Source: Actinomycetota bacterium (GTDB lineage Bacteria > Actinomycetota > Thermoleophilia > Gaiellales > F1-60-MAGs149). From it: DNA of 64,000 nt. Each line of letters starts with the position of its first letter. Within the stretch, counting starts at the first letter, position 1. Below are positions 8,718 to 17,613 of this stretch, piece by piece. Under the pieces are notes generated by a model that ran no database searches, was not told the DNA's origin, and saw nothing but the letters and a program-made list of their open reading frames with translations. Location: assembly GCA_009885805.1 (NCBI GenBank), contig VFJZ01000003.1, positions 62,001 through 126,000 on the forward strand, given 5' to 3'. The translations under genes and the position numbers were made by a program.

Positions 8718-10127
8718 TCAGATCGGCGGGCGCGCACGGGCCCACGGCCGCACCCGCTCGAGCGCAGCGCCGATGCGCAGCGCCTCGTCGTCGCGTCCCC
8801 GGCGGGCGACGATCTGCAACCCGACCGGGAGGCCCGCGTCCGTGAAGCCGGCGGGCACGGACAGCGCCGGGCACTGGCTCGTGTAGTTGAACACCGCCGT
8901 CATGTCGAGTCCGTACAGCCGACCGTCGGCGCGCTGCGTGTACCACTGGTCGTCGTCCTCGCCCACCGGGCGTGCGGCCTGGCTCATCGTCGGACAGAGC
9001 AGCGCGTCGTAGCGCTCGAGGATCGCTGCGAGGCGCCTCCAGGCGTCGGTGCGGACGAACTCGAGTCGCTTGAAGTCGACCGCCGACATCGCGCGTCCAG
9101 CGTCCATGATCTTGAGGAGCTTCGGATCCATCTTCGGCCGGTACTCGCCGACGACGTGCCCGAAGATCGCCTCGAGGTAGACGCCCCAGTGCTCCGACCA
9201 GGCGTCGTTGAGCGCCCGCGTCCAGCCGAGGTCGACCTCCTCGACGATCGCACCGGCGTCGGCGAGCGCCGCGGCGGCGGCCCGCACCTCACGTTCCGTC
9301 TCGCGCTCGACCGCCCAGCAGCCGAGGTCGACGTCGAGCGCGAGGCGCATCCCCTCGACCGTGGTCGGCGTTGCACCGGACAGGTCGAGCGCGGGCAGGC
9401 TCATGATGTCGCGCTCGCTCGGGCCGCCGGCGACGTGGACGAACAGGCGCGCATCGTCGATCGTGCGGGCCAGCGGGCCGAAGTGGTGGATCGTGTCGAA
9501 CTGCGTCGGCAGGAAGTCGAGGGGGATGCGCCCGAAGCTCGGCTTCAGCCCGACCGTCCCTGACCACGACGCCGGGATGCGGACGGAGCCGCCCATGTCG
9601 GTCCCCTCCGCCAGCGGCACGCAGCCAGCGGCGACGGCGGCCCCTGACCCGCCGGACGAGCCGCCGGGAGACCGGCCCAGATCCCAGGGGTTGCGCGTGA
9701 TGCCCCAGAGCGGCGACTCCGTGAACGACGAGTAGGCGAACTCCGGCGTCGCCGTCTTGCCGACCATGATCGCGCCGGCGCCGAGGAGGCGCTCGACGAG
9801 CAGCGCCGACCGCTCGGGGACGTGATCCTCGAACGCGAAGGACCCCATCGTCGTGCGCTTACCGGCGGTCGGGGTGAGGTCCTTGATCGCGATCGGCACG
9901 CCGTGCAGCGGGCCGATCGTCTCGCCGCGAGCGACCGCCGCGTCGGCGGCCCGCGCGGCGGCGAGGGCCTCGTCGGGATAGGTGAAGACGAAGCAGTTGA
10001 GCTCGCCGTTGACCTCGTCGATTCGGGTCAGCGCGTTGCCGACGACCTCCTCGGCCGTGATCTGCCGGTCGCGGATGCGGGCCGCCGTGACGGTGGCCGG
10101 GGTGTACGCCAGTTCAAGGTCGCTCAT
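8718..10127 (-). CDS. Amidase (amidase-signature family)
   Basis: Amidase-signature hydrolase of 469 residues, cleaving an amide to acid and ammonia or amine. The Ser-cisSer-Lys triad is visible: Lys82 in PIAIKDL, the Ser pair at 157-158 in GGSSGGSG and nucleophile Ser181 in DMGGSVRIPAS. No signal peptide, so cytosolic. It lies 9 bases downstream of an alpha/beta hydrolase gene but has its own TAGGAT box 6 bases before the ATG. The substrate is not predictable; arylamidases, glutamyl-amidotransferase A and carbamoyl hydrolases share the fold, and absence of GatB/GatC argues against tRNA amidation. Confidence 0.88.
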   Translation of the reverse strand: MSDLELAYTPATVTAARIRDRQITAEEVVGNALTRIDEVNGELNCFVFTYPDEALAAARAADAAVARGETIGPLHGVPIAIKDLTPTAGKRTTMGSFAFEDHVPERSALLVERLLGAGAIMVGKTATPEFAYSSFTESPLWGITRNPWDLGRSPGGSSGGSGAAVAAGCVPLAEGTDMGGSVRIPASWSGTVGLKPSFGRIPLDFLPTQFDTIHHFGPLARTIDDARLFVHVAGGPSERDIMSLPALDLSGATPTTVEGMRLALDVDLGCWAVERETEREVRAAAAALADAGAIVEEVDLGWTRALNDAWSEHWGVYLEAIFGHVVGEYRPKMDPKLLKIMDAGRAMSAVDFKRLEFVRTDAWRRLAAILERYDALLCPTMSQAARPVGEDDDQWYTQRADGRLYGLDMTAVFNYTSQCPALSVPAGFTDAGLPVGLQIVARRGRDDEALRIGAALERVRPWARARPPI

Positions 10128-10133
10128 CGCTGC

Positions 10134-10139
10134 ATCCTA
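10134..10139 (-). promoter_or_regulatory. -10 box of the amidase gene
   Basis: TAGGAT on the minus strand, six bases before the amidase ATG and overlapping the end of the upstream hydrolase gene. The spacing predicts a leaderless transcript. Confidence 0.42.
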
Positions 10140-10943
10140 CGTCCAGCCAGCGGCCCCGACCAGGTCGTCGAGGATCGCGTCGCGGAACCGGTACGGCAGC
10201 GACAGGTGCCCCTCGCCGGTCGCGCGATGCAGGATCGCGCCCGGGATCTGCTGTGCCAGCCACGCGCCGTGCGCCTCCGGCACCATCAGGTCAAGGTTCC
10301 CCTGCCAGATCCGGACCGGGACGCCGATCGCGGCGAGCGCGAATCCCCACGGCCGCGTGAACGCCAGGTCGTCGTCGATCCAGCCGTCGAGCCCCGGCGC
10401 GAGGCCGCGGTGCAGGCTGGCGGCCCAGTCGGAGGCGTAACGTGGGTCGCGATCGACCTCGGGGAGGAGGCCGCCGACTGCCGCCGAGATCTCCGGTCCG
10501 GTGATCGTCCGCATCGGCTCGCCGACCTCGGCCATGAAGGCGCGGAGCGACTCCTCGCCCGCGACGGCCGCGCCGAACTCGTCGACGTTCTCCGGGCCCA
10601 TGCCGGCGAGGAAATCGAGGTCCGGCTCGCCGTACGGTGCGACGCCGCCGAGCGTCGCGCAGCCGCAGCAGCCGTCCAGCAGCGCCGCGCAGGCGAGGGC
10701 GTGGGGCCCGCCGCCCGACAGGCCGACGGTGACGAACTCGTCGCAGCCGGCCGTCACGAGGGCGTCCCGGACCTGATCGGCGGCGTCCGCGACGGCCCGC
10801 CCCGGCCGGCGCGGCGACCGTCCGTAGCCGGACCGGTCGAGCGCGATGCCGACCAGCCCGCGCGCCTGGACGGTCGGCAACCAGTCGTCCCAGGAGCCGC
10901 CGTCGGACGGGGTCCCGTGGTGAAAGACGATCGCCCGTGGCAT
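10137..10943 (-). CDS. Alpha/beta hydrolase
   Basis: Alpha/beta-hydrolase-fold protein of 268 residues. The oxyanion HHGTP (residues 8-12), the nucleophile elbow GLSGGG with Ser76 and the late GEGHLSL with the catalytic His are present, and an Asp in GNLDLMVP is a suitable acid. The cap domain between is helical. It is a soluble esterase, epoxide hydrolase or C-C hydrolase; the sequence does not say which. ATG at 10943 is used because the DNA before it is the divergent promoter of the gamma-glutamyl hydrolase gene. Confidence 0.82.
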   Translation of the reverse strand: MPRAIVFHHGTPSDGGSWDDWLPTVQARGLVGIALDRSGYGRSPRRPGRAVADAADQVRDALVTAGCDEFVTVGLSGGGPHALACAALLDGCCGCATLGGVAPYGEPDLDFLAGMGPENVDEFGAAVAGEESLRAFMAEVGEPMRTITGPEISAAVGGLLPEVDRDPRYASDWAASLHRGLAPGLDGWIDDDLAFTRPWGFALAAIGVPVRIWQGNLDLMVPEAHGAWLAQQIPGAILHRATGEGHLSLPYRFRDAILDDLVGAAGWT

Positions 10944-10969
10944 GCGCGGCTGACTGTAGCGACTCGTCC

Positions 10970-10975
10970 TATGCT
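10970..10975 (+). promoter_or_regulatory. -10 box of the gamma-glutamyl hydrolase gene
   Basis: TATGCT, seven bases before the ATG at 10983. It supports that ATG over the one at 10971, which lies inside the box. Confidence 0.45.
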
Positions 10976-10982
10976 GCCGCGG

Positions 10983-11696
10983 ATGTCTGGCCGGCCCCCG
11001 ATGATCGGTGTCACCGCGATCCCGCGTCCGGTCCACGCTGGCTTCGGGACGTACCAGGGCCAGACGCTCGGGGACGCCTTCATCCGGGCGATCGAGGCTG
11101 CCGGCGGCGTGCCGCTGATCCTGCCGTCGACCGAGCCCGACCACGCGGCGCGGCAGGTGGCGCTGATCGACGCCCTCGTCCTCAGTGGCGGCGCCGACGT
11201 CCACCCGTCGCTCTACGACGACGAGGTGCGGCCCGAGATGGCGTGGCTCGACCAGCATCGGGATGCCTGGGAGCTCGCGGTGCTCGACGCCGCCCGCGAC
11301 CGCGGGCTTGCGATCCTCGGCATCTGCCGGGGCTCCCAACTCCTCAACGTCTGGCGTGGCGGCACGCTCGTGACCCACCTCGCGACCGAGGTCGAGCACG
11401 ACGCGATGGCGCCGGACCGGCACGGCCTGGCGATCACGGGCGGGTCGTTGCTCGCCGACGTCCTCGGTACGACGGAGACGGCGGTCACGACGCTGCACCA
11501 CCAGGGACTCGATCGCATCGGCGCCGGGCTGGCAGCGGTGGGACGCGCTCCCGACGGCCTCGTCGAGGCGGTCGAGGATCGTTCGTCCCGCATCATCGGC
11601 GTCGCCTGGCACCCGGAGCTTCAGCTCGGCGAGGATCCCGGCCAGGCACTGTTCGACTGGATCGTGCGCGAGGCGCACGCCGATACGGAGGTCTAG
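10983..11696 (+). CDS. Gamma-glutamyl hydrolase, peptidase C26 (PuuD-like)
   Basis: Class I glutamine-amidotransferase-fold hydrolase of 237 residues. Catalytic Cys115 sits in LGICRGSQLLNV and the His-Glu pair in GVAWHPELQ. The family cleaves gamma-glutamyl amides, the best known being PuuD, which releases GABA from gamma-glutamyl-GABA. A glutamine-synthetase-like ligase follows after 2 bases, so ligation of a substrate to the glutamate side chain and later release of the glutamate are encoded as a pair, as in the Puu putrescine route. The oxidising steps of that route (PuuB, PuuC) are not adjacent. Confidence 0.85.
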   Translation: MSGRPPMIGVTAIPRPVHAGFGTYQGQTLGDAFIRAIEAAGGVPLILPSTEPDHAARQVALIDALVLSGGADVHPSLYDDEVRPEMAWLDQHRDAWELAVLDAARDRGLAILGICRGSQLLNVWRGGTLVTHLATEVEHDAMAPDRHGLAITGGSLLADVLGTTETAVTTLHHQGLDRIGAGLAAVGRAPDGLVEAVEDRSSRIIGVAWHPELQLGEDPGQALFDWIVREAHADTEV

Positions 11697-11698
11697 CG

Positions 11699-13066
11699 GT
11701 GGCAGATCTGGAGCAGGCGATCCGGGCGTCGGGCGCCGCCTACGTGACGACGGTCGGCGTCGACTTCCTCGGCATCTGGCGGGGGAAGCGGCTGCCGGCC
11801 GCGCACGTCGTCGCGGCCGAGCAGGGGCACGGCGTCCCGTTCTCGGACGTGTTCTGGGCGAATACCGTCGCCGAGGACCTGATCGAACCGCCCGCCGGCC
11901 ACGTCGGGACGTTCCCGATCAAGACAACCGGCTTCCCCGACCATCACCTGCGCCTGGACGCCGCGACCTACCGCGCGGTGCCGTGGCTCGACGGCGAAGG
12001 GGTCGTGTTCGGCGACTGGCACGCCCCGGACGGCACGCCGTGGCGCCTCTGCCCACGGACCTGCCTCAAATCTGTGCTGAAGCAGGCGGCGGATCGCGGC
12101 CTGCTCGTGAAGATCGGCTTCGAGTGGGAGTTCTACCTGATCGATCAGCCGCTCGCCGAGATCGCGCAGTCCGGGTTCGGCCTCGATATGCGGCTCGGCC
12201 ACACCAGGCCGTACACGTATCACGGGCTCCGCGTCGCCCAGGACCGCGCCCTGCTGCAGAGCTACGTCGAGCCGCTGGAGGCCTCCGGGCTCGTCCTCGA
12301 GTCGCTCAACTGCGAGACCGGCGCCGGGCAGTACGAGCTGAACCTGCAGTACGACGAGGCGCTGCGGACGGCCGACAACGCCTTCCTGATGAAGCAGGCG
12401 GTGAAGACGATCGCCGCCGGGCAGGGTCGGACGGCGACGTTCATGGCGAAGCCGCACGAGACGTGGTCGGGCAACTCCGGGCATCTCCACCTGTCCCTCT
12501 GGAGTGCCGACGGCGCCGACAACCTGTTCGCCGCCGGTCCGGCGAACTCGCTCAATCCGCTGGCGTCCCAGGCCGTCGCCGGCCTGCTTGCGACGATGCC
12601 AGGTGCGATGCCGTTCTGCTGCCCGAACCCGAACTCCTACAAGCGCCTCGTCCCGTACATGTGGGGCTCGACGACGCTCACCTGGGGCCTCGAGAACCGG
12701 ACGGTCGGCCTGCGCGCGATCGAGTCCGGGGCCGGCGTCAATCGCATCGAGCACCGGCTGCCGGGCGGCGACTGCAACCCGTATCTGGCGATCACCGCTG
12801 CGGTCGCGGGGATGCTGCATGGCATCGACAACGGTCTCGAGGCACCGGCCCGCTACGACGGCGACGCCTACGCCGACGACTCGCTGATGCGTCTGCCGCG
12901 CGATCTTGATCGTGCGTTGGATGCCCTCGCCGACGACCGCGTGTTGCGGGAGTACATGGGCGCCGACCTCGTCGACCACTACCTGGTCTGCGCCCGCGCC
13001 GAGCTCGAGCATCACCGGCTGGCGGTGACCGAGTGGGAGCGGCGGCGGTACCTCGAGCTGACCTGA
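11699..13066 (+). CDS. Glutamine synthetase-like gamma-glutamyl ligase
   Basis: Member of the glutamine synthetase superfamily, 455 residues, of the non-housekeeping type that joins glutamate to an amine using ATP (PuuA, GlnA3/GlnA4-like). Core landmarks: GFEWEFYLI (metal-binding Glu), GAGQYELNLQY, the ATP-binding GNSGHLHLSLW, NSYKRLVPYMW and ENRTVGLRAI. The adenylylation Tyr and N-terminal length of classical GlnA are not apparent. GTG at 11699 begins 2 bases after the upstream hydrolase stop, so the two genes form one operon. The amine is unknown. Three further paralogs occur in this window. Confidence 0.86.
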   Translation: MADLEQAIRASGAAYVTTVGVDFLGIWRGKRLPAAHVVAAEQGHGVPFSDVFWANTVAEDLIEPPAGHVGTFPIKTTGFPDHHLRLDAATYRAVPWLDGEGVVFGDWHAPDGTPWRLCPRTCLKSVLKQAADRGLLVKIGFEWEFYLIDQPLAEIAQSGFGLDMRLGHTRPYTYHGLRVAQDRALLQSYVEPLEASGLVLESLNCETGAGQYELNLQYDEALRTADNAFLMKQAVKTIAAGQGRTATFMAKPHETWSGNSGHLHLSLWSADGADNLFAAGPANSLNPLASQAVAGLLATMPGAMPFCCPNPNSYKRLVPYMWGSTTLTWGLENRTVGLRAIESGAGVNRIEHRLPGGDCNPYLAITAAVAGMLHGIDNGLEAPARYDGDAYADDSLMRLPRDLDRALDALADDRVLREYMGADLVDHYLVCARAELEHHRLAVTEWERRRYLELT

Positions 13067-13079
13067 CCGCCTGGCCGGC

Positions 13080-14810
13080 TCACCAGCCGCCGTGAAAGCC
13101 GGTCGCCAGGCCGTAGGGCAGGTGCCCGGCCGCGTCGGGCTGGCCGACGAGGAAGTCGAGGTCGCAGCCCTCGTCGGCCTGCAGGACGTGCTCGGCGTGC
13201 AGCCGGCCATAGCCGCGCTCGTAACGGGCCGCCGGCGCTGGAGCCACCGCGAGCCGGCGCCCGATCACGTCGGCGGGGACATCGAGGTCGAGTCGCCGCC
13301 CGGGAACGTCGAGCACGATGATGTCGCCGTCGCGGACGGCGGCGAGCGGGCCGCCGGCGTGAGCCTCGGGCGCGACGTGCAGGATGCAGGTACCGAAGGC
13401 GGTGCCGCTCATCCTGGCGTCGGAGATCCGCACCATGTCGCGGACGCCGGCCGCCAGCAGCCGCGCGGGGATCGGCACCATGCCCCACTCCGGCATGCCG
13501 GGCCCGCCGATCGGGCCGACGTTCCGCAGCACGAGGACGGAGTCGGGCGTGATCGCGAGCGCCGGGTCGTCGATCCGCGCCGCGACGTCCTCGACCGACT
13601 CGAACACGACGGCCGGCCCACGGTGGGAGAGCAGCGCCGGGTCGGCTGCCGCCACCTTCAGGACGGCGCCGCGCGGTGCGAGCGATCCCGAGAGGACCGC
13701 GAGGCCGCCGGTGCCGGCCACCGGCTCGGCGAGGGAGCGGATCGCCGGGCCGGTGACCGGGCGGGCGCCGGCCGCGAGCGTCGCCCCCCCGACCGTGAGG
13801 CTGTCGCCGGCGAGGAGGGGCGCGAGGGCGTGGAGCAGCGCCGGGACGCCACCGGCGACGTGCAGCGCGCTGACCAGTTCGGCGCCGGACGGCCGGACGT
13901 CGGCGATCAGCGGCGTCCGCCGCGAGATCTCGTCGAAGCGGGCCAGCGGCAGCGCGTAGCCGGTGCGCCGCGCGAGCGCCAGGAGGTGGATGACGGCGTT
14001 CGTCGAGCCGCCGATCGCACACAGCATGGTGATCGCGTTGTCGAATGCGGCCGGCGTGAGGATGTCGCTCGGCCGGAGCCCGGCGAGGGCGATCTCGACC
14101 GCGCGTCGACCGGTCGCCTCGGCCGCCGCGGCCCGGTCGGGATGCAGCGCCGGGATCGTCGCCGTCCCCGGGAGCGTCATGCCGAGCGCCTCGGTCAGGC
14201 ACGCCATCGTCGAAGCCGTGCCCATCTCGTTGCAGTGCCCGGGTCCGGGGATCCACGCCGCCTCGAGTTCGGCGTACTCCTCGAGATCGATGCGCCCGGC
14301 GCGGAGGTCGTCGGTGTAGCGCCAGAGGTCGGTACCGACGGACAACTCGCGCCCCCGGTGCACTGCCGCGGCGACGGCGCCGCCGGTGATCGTGATCGCC
14401 GGGACGTTCGCGCTGGCGGCGCCCATCAGCTGCGCCGGCTGGGTCTTGTCGCAGCCGCCGATCAGGACGACGGCGTCGAACGGGTAGCTGCGGATCGCCT
14501 CCTCGACGTCCATCGCCATCAGGTTCCTGAACAGCATCGTCGTCGGCTTCTGGAGGTTCTCGCCGAGCGACGAGACCGGGAACTCGAGCGGGAGCCCACC
14601 GGCCGCAACGACGCCACGCTTGACGGCGGTGGCGAGGCCGCGGAAGTGCACGTTGCAGTTGACGACCTCGCTCCACGGATTGCAGATGCCGACGACCGGC
14701 CGGCCGTCGAGCGCGTCGGGCGCCACCCCGACGGCCCGTACGGACGCGCGGTGCAGGAACCCGGCGAGATCGCGCTCGGCGAACCAACTGGCGCTGCGAA
14801 GCCGCGTCAT
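13080..14810 (-). CDS. IlvD/EDD-family dehydratase, sugar-acid branch
   Basis: Fe-S dehydratase of 576 residues that removes water from a dihydroxy acid. Cluster-binding Cys candidates are in GICNPWSE (Cys43), LIGGCDKTQP and GHCNEMGTASTM. The last motif and PTTMLFRNLMAMDVEE resemble aldonate dehydratases (arabinonate, xylonate) rather than the IlvD of valine synthesis, so a 2-keto-3-deoxy-sugar-acid product is inferred. ATG at 14810 overlaps the stop of the M24-like gene (ATGA). The three-gene minus-strand operon also holds an MBL-fold hydrolase, of the type often linked to sugar lactone or sugar phosphate use. Confidence 0.87.
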   Translation of the reverse strand: MTRLRSASWFAERDLAGFLHRASVRAVGVAPDALDGRPVVGICNPWSEVVNCNVHFRGLATAVKRGVVAAGGLPLEFPVSSLGENLQKPTTMLFRNLMAMDVEEAIRSYPFDAVVLIGGCDKTQPAQLMGAASANVPAITITGGAVAAAVHRGRELSVGTDLWRYTDDLRAGRIDLEEYAELEAAWIPGPGHCNEMGTASTMACLTEALGMTLPGTATIPALHPDRAAAAEATGRRAVEIALAGLRPSDILTPAAFDNAITMLCAIGGSTNAVIHLLALARRTGYALPLARFDEISRRTPLIADVRPSGAELVSALHVAGGVPALLHALAPLLAGDSLTVGGATLAAGARPVTGPAIRSLAEPVAGTGGLAVLSGSLAPRGAVLKVAAADPALLSHRGPAVVFESVEDVAARIDDPALAITPDSVLVLRNVGPIGGPGMPEWGMVPIPARLLAAGVRDMVRISDARMSGTAFGTCILHVAPEAHAGGPLAAVRDGDIIVLDVPGRRLDLDVPADVIGRRLAVAPAPAARYERGYGRLHAEHVLQADEGCDLDFLVGQPDAAGHLPYGLATGFHGGW

Positions 14811-15802
14811 CGCTCCGTCATCCGCTCGAGCAGGCCGTGCCCGACGAGGTACGTGTCTTCGACCTTGCCGCCGCCGGCGACGCTCGGGTTCCAGGCGACG
14901 GCGTGCCCCGGCCGCAGCGCCTCGCGATGCCAGCGTGTCTCGGGCGGTGCCGGCGCGATCTCGAACTCGCGCTGCCGGTAGCCGATCGGGCCTCCCTGCC
15001 AGTGATCGCGCCAGCGATCGTCGCCGTACGCGACTGCCAGGGCTGCCAGCACGCCGCCGTACGTCTGCCCGGGCGCGGCGGTCGCTGCCAGGACTGCAGA
15101 CTCGATCCGCTTCGCCTCGGCGACGCCGGCGGGCAGTTCGCCAGCCGGCGCGTAGCGCGTGAGGGCGACGTGCAGCCCGTTGCGCATGGCGACGAGGACG
15201 GCCATCGCACTGCGCCGCATCGGCAGCCCGATCGCAAGCGGGTGGCGATAGCGCTGGAGGCGGTCGTCGCCGCCGACGATCAGGCAGATCGGCTGGATCC
15301 CGCGGGTCTCGCAGCCGGCCGCGATCCCTGCCTGGAGCGCGCGGTCGATCCCGCCCGGCCGCCACGCGTCGAGCGCGTCCTCGACGATCGCGGTCGCCTC
15401 GCGCCCGAGTGCCCGGAGCCGGGCCTGCTCGCCGGGGAGCAGCGCGAGGCGAAGCGCCACGAGGTCGTCGTCGTGCGCGGCGCCGGCCACGAGTGGTCCG
15501 ACTGCGTCCTCGGCGACGGTTGCGACACCGTCCGGGACGTGCCACGGCGCGGCGATGATCTCGAACGGCAGTGGGTGCTCCGAGCGGAGGCGATCGGCCT
15601 CGACGTTCGTCGTGACGCCGACGATGGCGGTCGCCGTCACCGCGATCGCCAGCGGATCGTCGGGCGCCGACCGGTCGATGACGCCGGTGGTGGTGTCCGC
15701 CAGCCACGCCACCGACGCCGGGTCCGTCAGCAGGATGCCGACGATCCCCGCCGACTCCAGGTGGGCGCGGAGGCGCGCGAGCTTGAGCGGGTGCTCCGTC
15801 AT
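14807..15802 (-). CDS. M24-family-like protein, metal site incomplete
   Basis: Protein of 331 residues with the two-domain layout of creatinase/Xaa-Pro peptidases (M24): an N-terminal domain (LRAHLESAGIVGILLTDPAS) and a pita-bread C-terminal domain ending GHAVAWNPSVAGGGKVEDTYLV. The family needs two Asp, one His and two Glu to bind metal. Here the Asp pair is not recognisable (that strand reads LHVALTRYA), although HWQGG, close to the usual HxxGHxxG, and VEDTYLV are still seen. A pseudo-enzyme or a different chemistry is likely. Both ends overlap neighbouring genes by four bases. Confidence 0.65.
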   Translation of the reverse strand: MTEHPLKLARLRAHLESAGIVGILLTDPASVAWLADTTTGVIDRSAPDDPLAIAVTATAIVGVTTNVEADRLRSEHPLPFEIIAAPWHVPDGVATVAEDAVGPLVAGAAHDDDLVALRLALLPGEQARLRALGREATAIVEDALDAWRPGGIDRALQAGIAAGCETRGIQPICLIVGGDDRLQRYRHPLAIGLPMRRSAMAVLVAMRNGLHVALTRYAPAGELPAGVAEAKRIESAVLAATAAPGQTYGGVLAALAVAYGDDRWRDHWQGGPIGYRQREFEIAPAPPETRWHREALRPGHAVAWNPSVAGGGKVEDTYLVGHGLLERMTER

Positions 15803-16557
15803 GCGAGGACCAGGCGGCGTCCTCGGGACGGCAGCAGGATCGCCGGATCGCCGCCGGCTTCGTCCACCATCGCCGCGAGGCGGGCCGGGTCGCCCGGGTT
15901 CGCCGCGAACATGTCCCAGTGGGTCGGGACGAGCACGCGGGCGCGGGCGTGGCGGGCGAGCGCGAGTGCGCCGGCTTCGTCGGTGTTGCCGGCGATGTCG
16001 AGCGCCTCCCGGTCGGCGCTACGGCCGTTGATCGGCACCATCGCGACGTCGAAGCCGGCGCCGCCGATGGCGTCGCGCAGCGCCGGGAAGTCGAGCGTGT
16101 CGCCGGCGTGCCACGCGCTCGCCGGGCCGGACAGGCGGTAGCCGCAGAAGATCGGGGCCGCCGGATCCGACGCCGTGTACGGCCCGTGGCCGTGGACGGC
16201 GTGCATCGCCGGGACGGCCTCGATCGTCCACGGGCCGTGGGTCGCCGACGCACCGATCGCGAGGCCGGTGACGGTCGCTGCGGTGACCGAGCGGGCACGG
16301 TCGACGATGCCGCCCGGGACGACGAGTGGCGTGCCTGCCCTCAGCGCTCCGAGGGCGTCGGGATCGAGATGGTCGATGTGGTCGTGGGTGACCAGCACGC
16401 AGAGCCCCGGCAGGGCTGCGATGACCGCCGCGGCGAGCGGGGACGGGAAGCGGCGGCCGGGGTGGTCAGCGGTGAACGGATCGATCGCGAGCGTCGCGCC
16501 TGCGTCGTCATCGAGGATGAACGAGTGCTGGCCGAGCCAGGTCAGGCCGAGTGCCAT
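15799..16557 (-). CDS. MBL-fold metal-dependent hydrolase (UlaG/UPF0173-like)
   Basis: Metallo-beta-lactamase-fold protein of 252 residues. The metal motif HxHxDH is read as VTHDHIDHLD, and later His and Asp ligands lie in AWHAGDTLDF and VPTHWDMF. The short compact form resembles UlaG (L-ascorbate-6-phosphate lactonase) and the UPF0173 group. It is the first gene of a three-gene operon with the M24-like protein and the sugar-acid dehydratase, which would suit a lactonase step before dehydration, as an inference. ATG at 16557 is 19 bases from the divergent alcohol dehydrogenase start. Confidence 0.82.
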   Translation of the reverse strand: MALGLTWLGQHSFILDDDAGATLAIDPFTADHPGRRFPSPLAAAVIAALPGLCVLVTHDHIDHLDPDALGALRAGTPLVVPGGIVDRARSVTAATVTGLAIGASATHGPWTIEAVPAMHAVHGHGPYTASDPAAPIFCGYRLSGPASAWHAGDTLDFPALRDAIGGAGFDVAMVPINGRSADREALDIAGNTDEAGALALARHARARVLVPTHWDMFAANPGDPARLAAMVDEAGGDPAILLPSRGRRLVLA

Positions 16558-16563
16558 GGCGCG

Positions 16564-16569
16564 TATCAT
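16564..16569 (+). promoter_or_regulatory. -10 box of the alcohol dehydrogenase gene
   Basis: TATCAT seven bases before the ATG at 16577. The whole gap between the two divergent genes is only 19 bases, so any -35 element lies inside the MBL-fold gene. Confidence 0.48.
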
Positions 16570-16576
16570 CGGGGCG

Positions 16577-17596
16577 ATGACGGCCTCGCGTCGAGCCCTG
16601 GTGATCGCCGAGCCGGGCGAGATTGCGGTCGTCGAGCGCCGCGGGCTCCAGCCCGGGCCCGGTGAGGTCGTGGCCCGGCCGGTGCACGTCGGCGTCTGCG
16701 GCACCGATCTCGAGTTGCTCCGCGGCGAGGTCGATCCGGCGTTCGTCCGCTACCCGCTGACGATCGGGCACGAGTGGTCCGGCGTCGTCGAGTCGGTCGG
16801 GCCGGGCGTGACGGGTCTCGCGCCGGGTGACCGGGTGGTTGCGGAGGGCATCGTCCCGTGCGGTATCTGTGCGGCCTGCCGCCGCGGTGCGACCAACGTC
16901 TGCGAGATCTACGAAGAGGTCGGCTTCACGCGTGAGGGGGCGGCGTCCGATCAGATCGCGCTGCCGGCGCGGCTCATCCACCGACTCGCCGCCGACGTGC
17001 CGCTGCTCGACGCGGCGCTGGTCGAGCCGGCGGCCGTCGTCTACCAGGGTCTGTCGAAGGTCGCCCTGCGACGGGGCGACGAGGTGCTGATCATCGGCGA
17101 CGGCACGATTGCACTCCTCGCCGCGCAGTTGGCGCTCCTCCAGGCGCCGGCGCGCGTCGTCGTCCGCGGCCTGAGGCCCGAGCAGGCGCCGCTCGTCGCC
17201 GCCTACGGCACGGAGTTCTCGACCGTCGAACCGACCGATCGGTTCGACGTCGTGATCGAGGCGGCCGGTTCGATCGACGCTGTGCTCGAGGGTCTGCGGT
17301 GCGTCAGGCGCGGTGGTCGGATGCTCCTCCTCGGCTATGCCGGGGCGCAGGCACGGGTGCCGCTGCCGCTCGACGACATCGTCAACGCCGACCTCGTGAT
17401 CGCGTCGAGCTTCGGCTACACGGTCGCGGCGTGGGCAGGCGTCGTCGCACTGCTGAACGGCGGGCGGTTCCGGCCCGGCGGCATCGTCACCCACCGCCTC
17501 GGGCTCGCCGGGTATCGCGACGCCTTCGAGGCGCTCGCCCGGCCGGAGGGCATCCGCGGGAAGATCGTGCTCGACATCGAACCCGCCCGGCAGTGA
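16577..17596 (+). CDS. Zinc-dependent medium-chain alcohol/polyol dehydrogenase
   Basis: Medium-chain dehydrogenase of 339 residues. Catalytic zinc residues are in GVCGTDLE and IGHEWSG; the structural zinc site is intact in CGICAACRRGATNVC. The NAD-binding fold is less regular (IIGDGTIALLAA). The GHEWSG form and the length fit sorbitol/threonine/galactitol-type dehydrogenases acting on polyols or sugar acids, which would agree with the divergent aldonate-type dehydratase operon. It has its own leaderless-type promoter. Confidence 0.85.
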   Translation: MTASRRALVIAEPGEIAVVERRGLQPGPGEVVARPVHVGVCGTDLELLRGEVDPAFVRYPLTIGHEWSGVVESVGPGVTGLAPGDRVVAEGIVPCGICAACRRGATNVCEIYEEVGFTREGAASDQIALPARLIHRLAADVPLLDAALVEPAAVVYQGLSKVALRRGDEVLIIGDGTIALLAAQLALLQAPARVVVRGLRPEQAPLVAAYGTEFSTVEPTDRFDVVIEAAGSIDAVLEGLRCVRRGGRMLLLGYAGAQARVPLPLDDIVNADLVIASSFGYTVAAWAGVVALLNGGRFRPGGIVTHRLGLAGYRDAFEALARPEGIRGKIVLDIEPARQ

Positions 17597-17601
17597 CGGA
17601 G

Positions 17602-17607
17602 TATCAT
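17602..17607 (+). promoter_or_regulatory. -10 box of the glutaredoxin-like gene
   Basis: TATCAT six bases before the ATG at 17614, just after the stop of the alcohol dehydrogenase gene. Confidence 0.45.
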
Positions 17608-17613
17608 CGCGCC

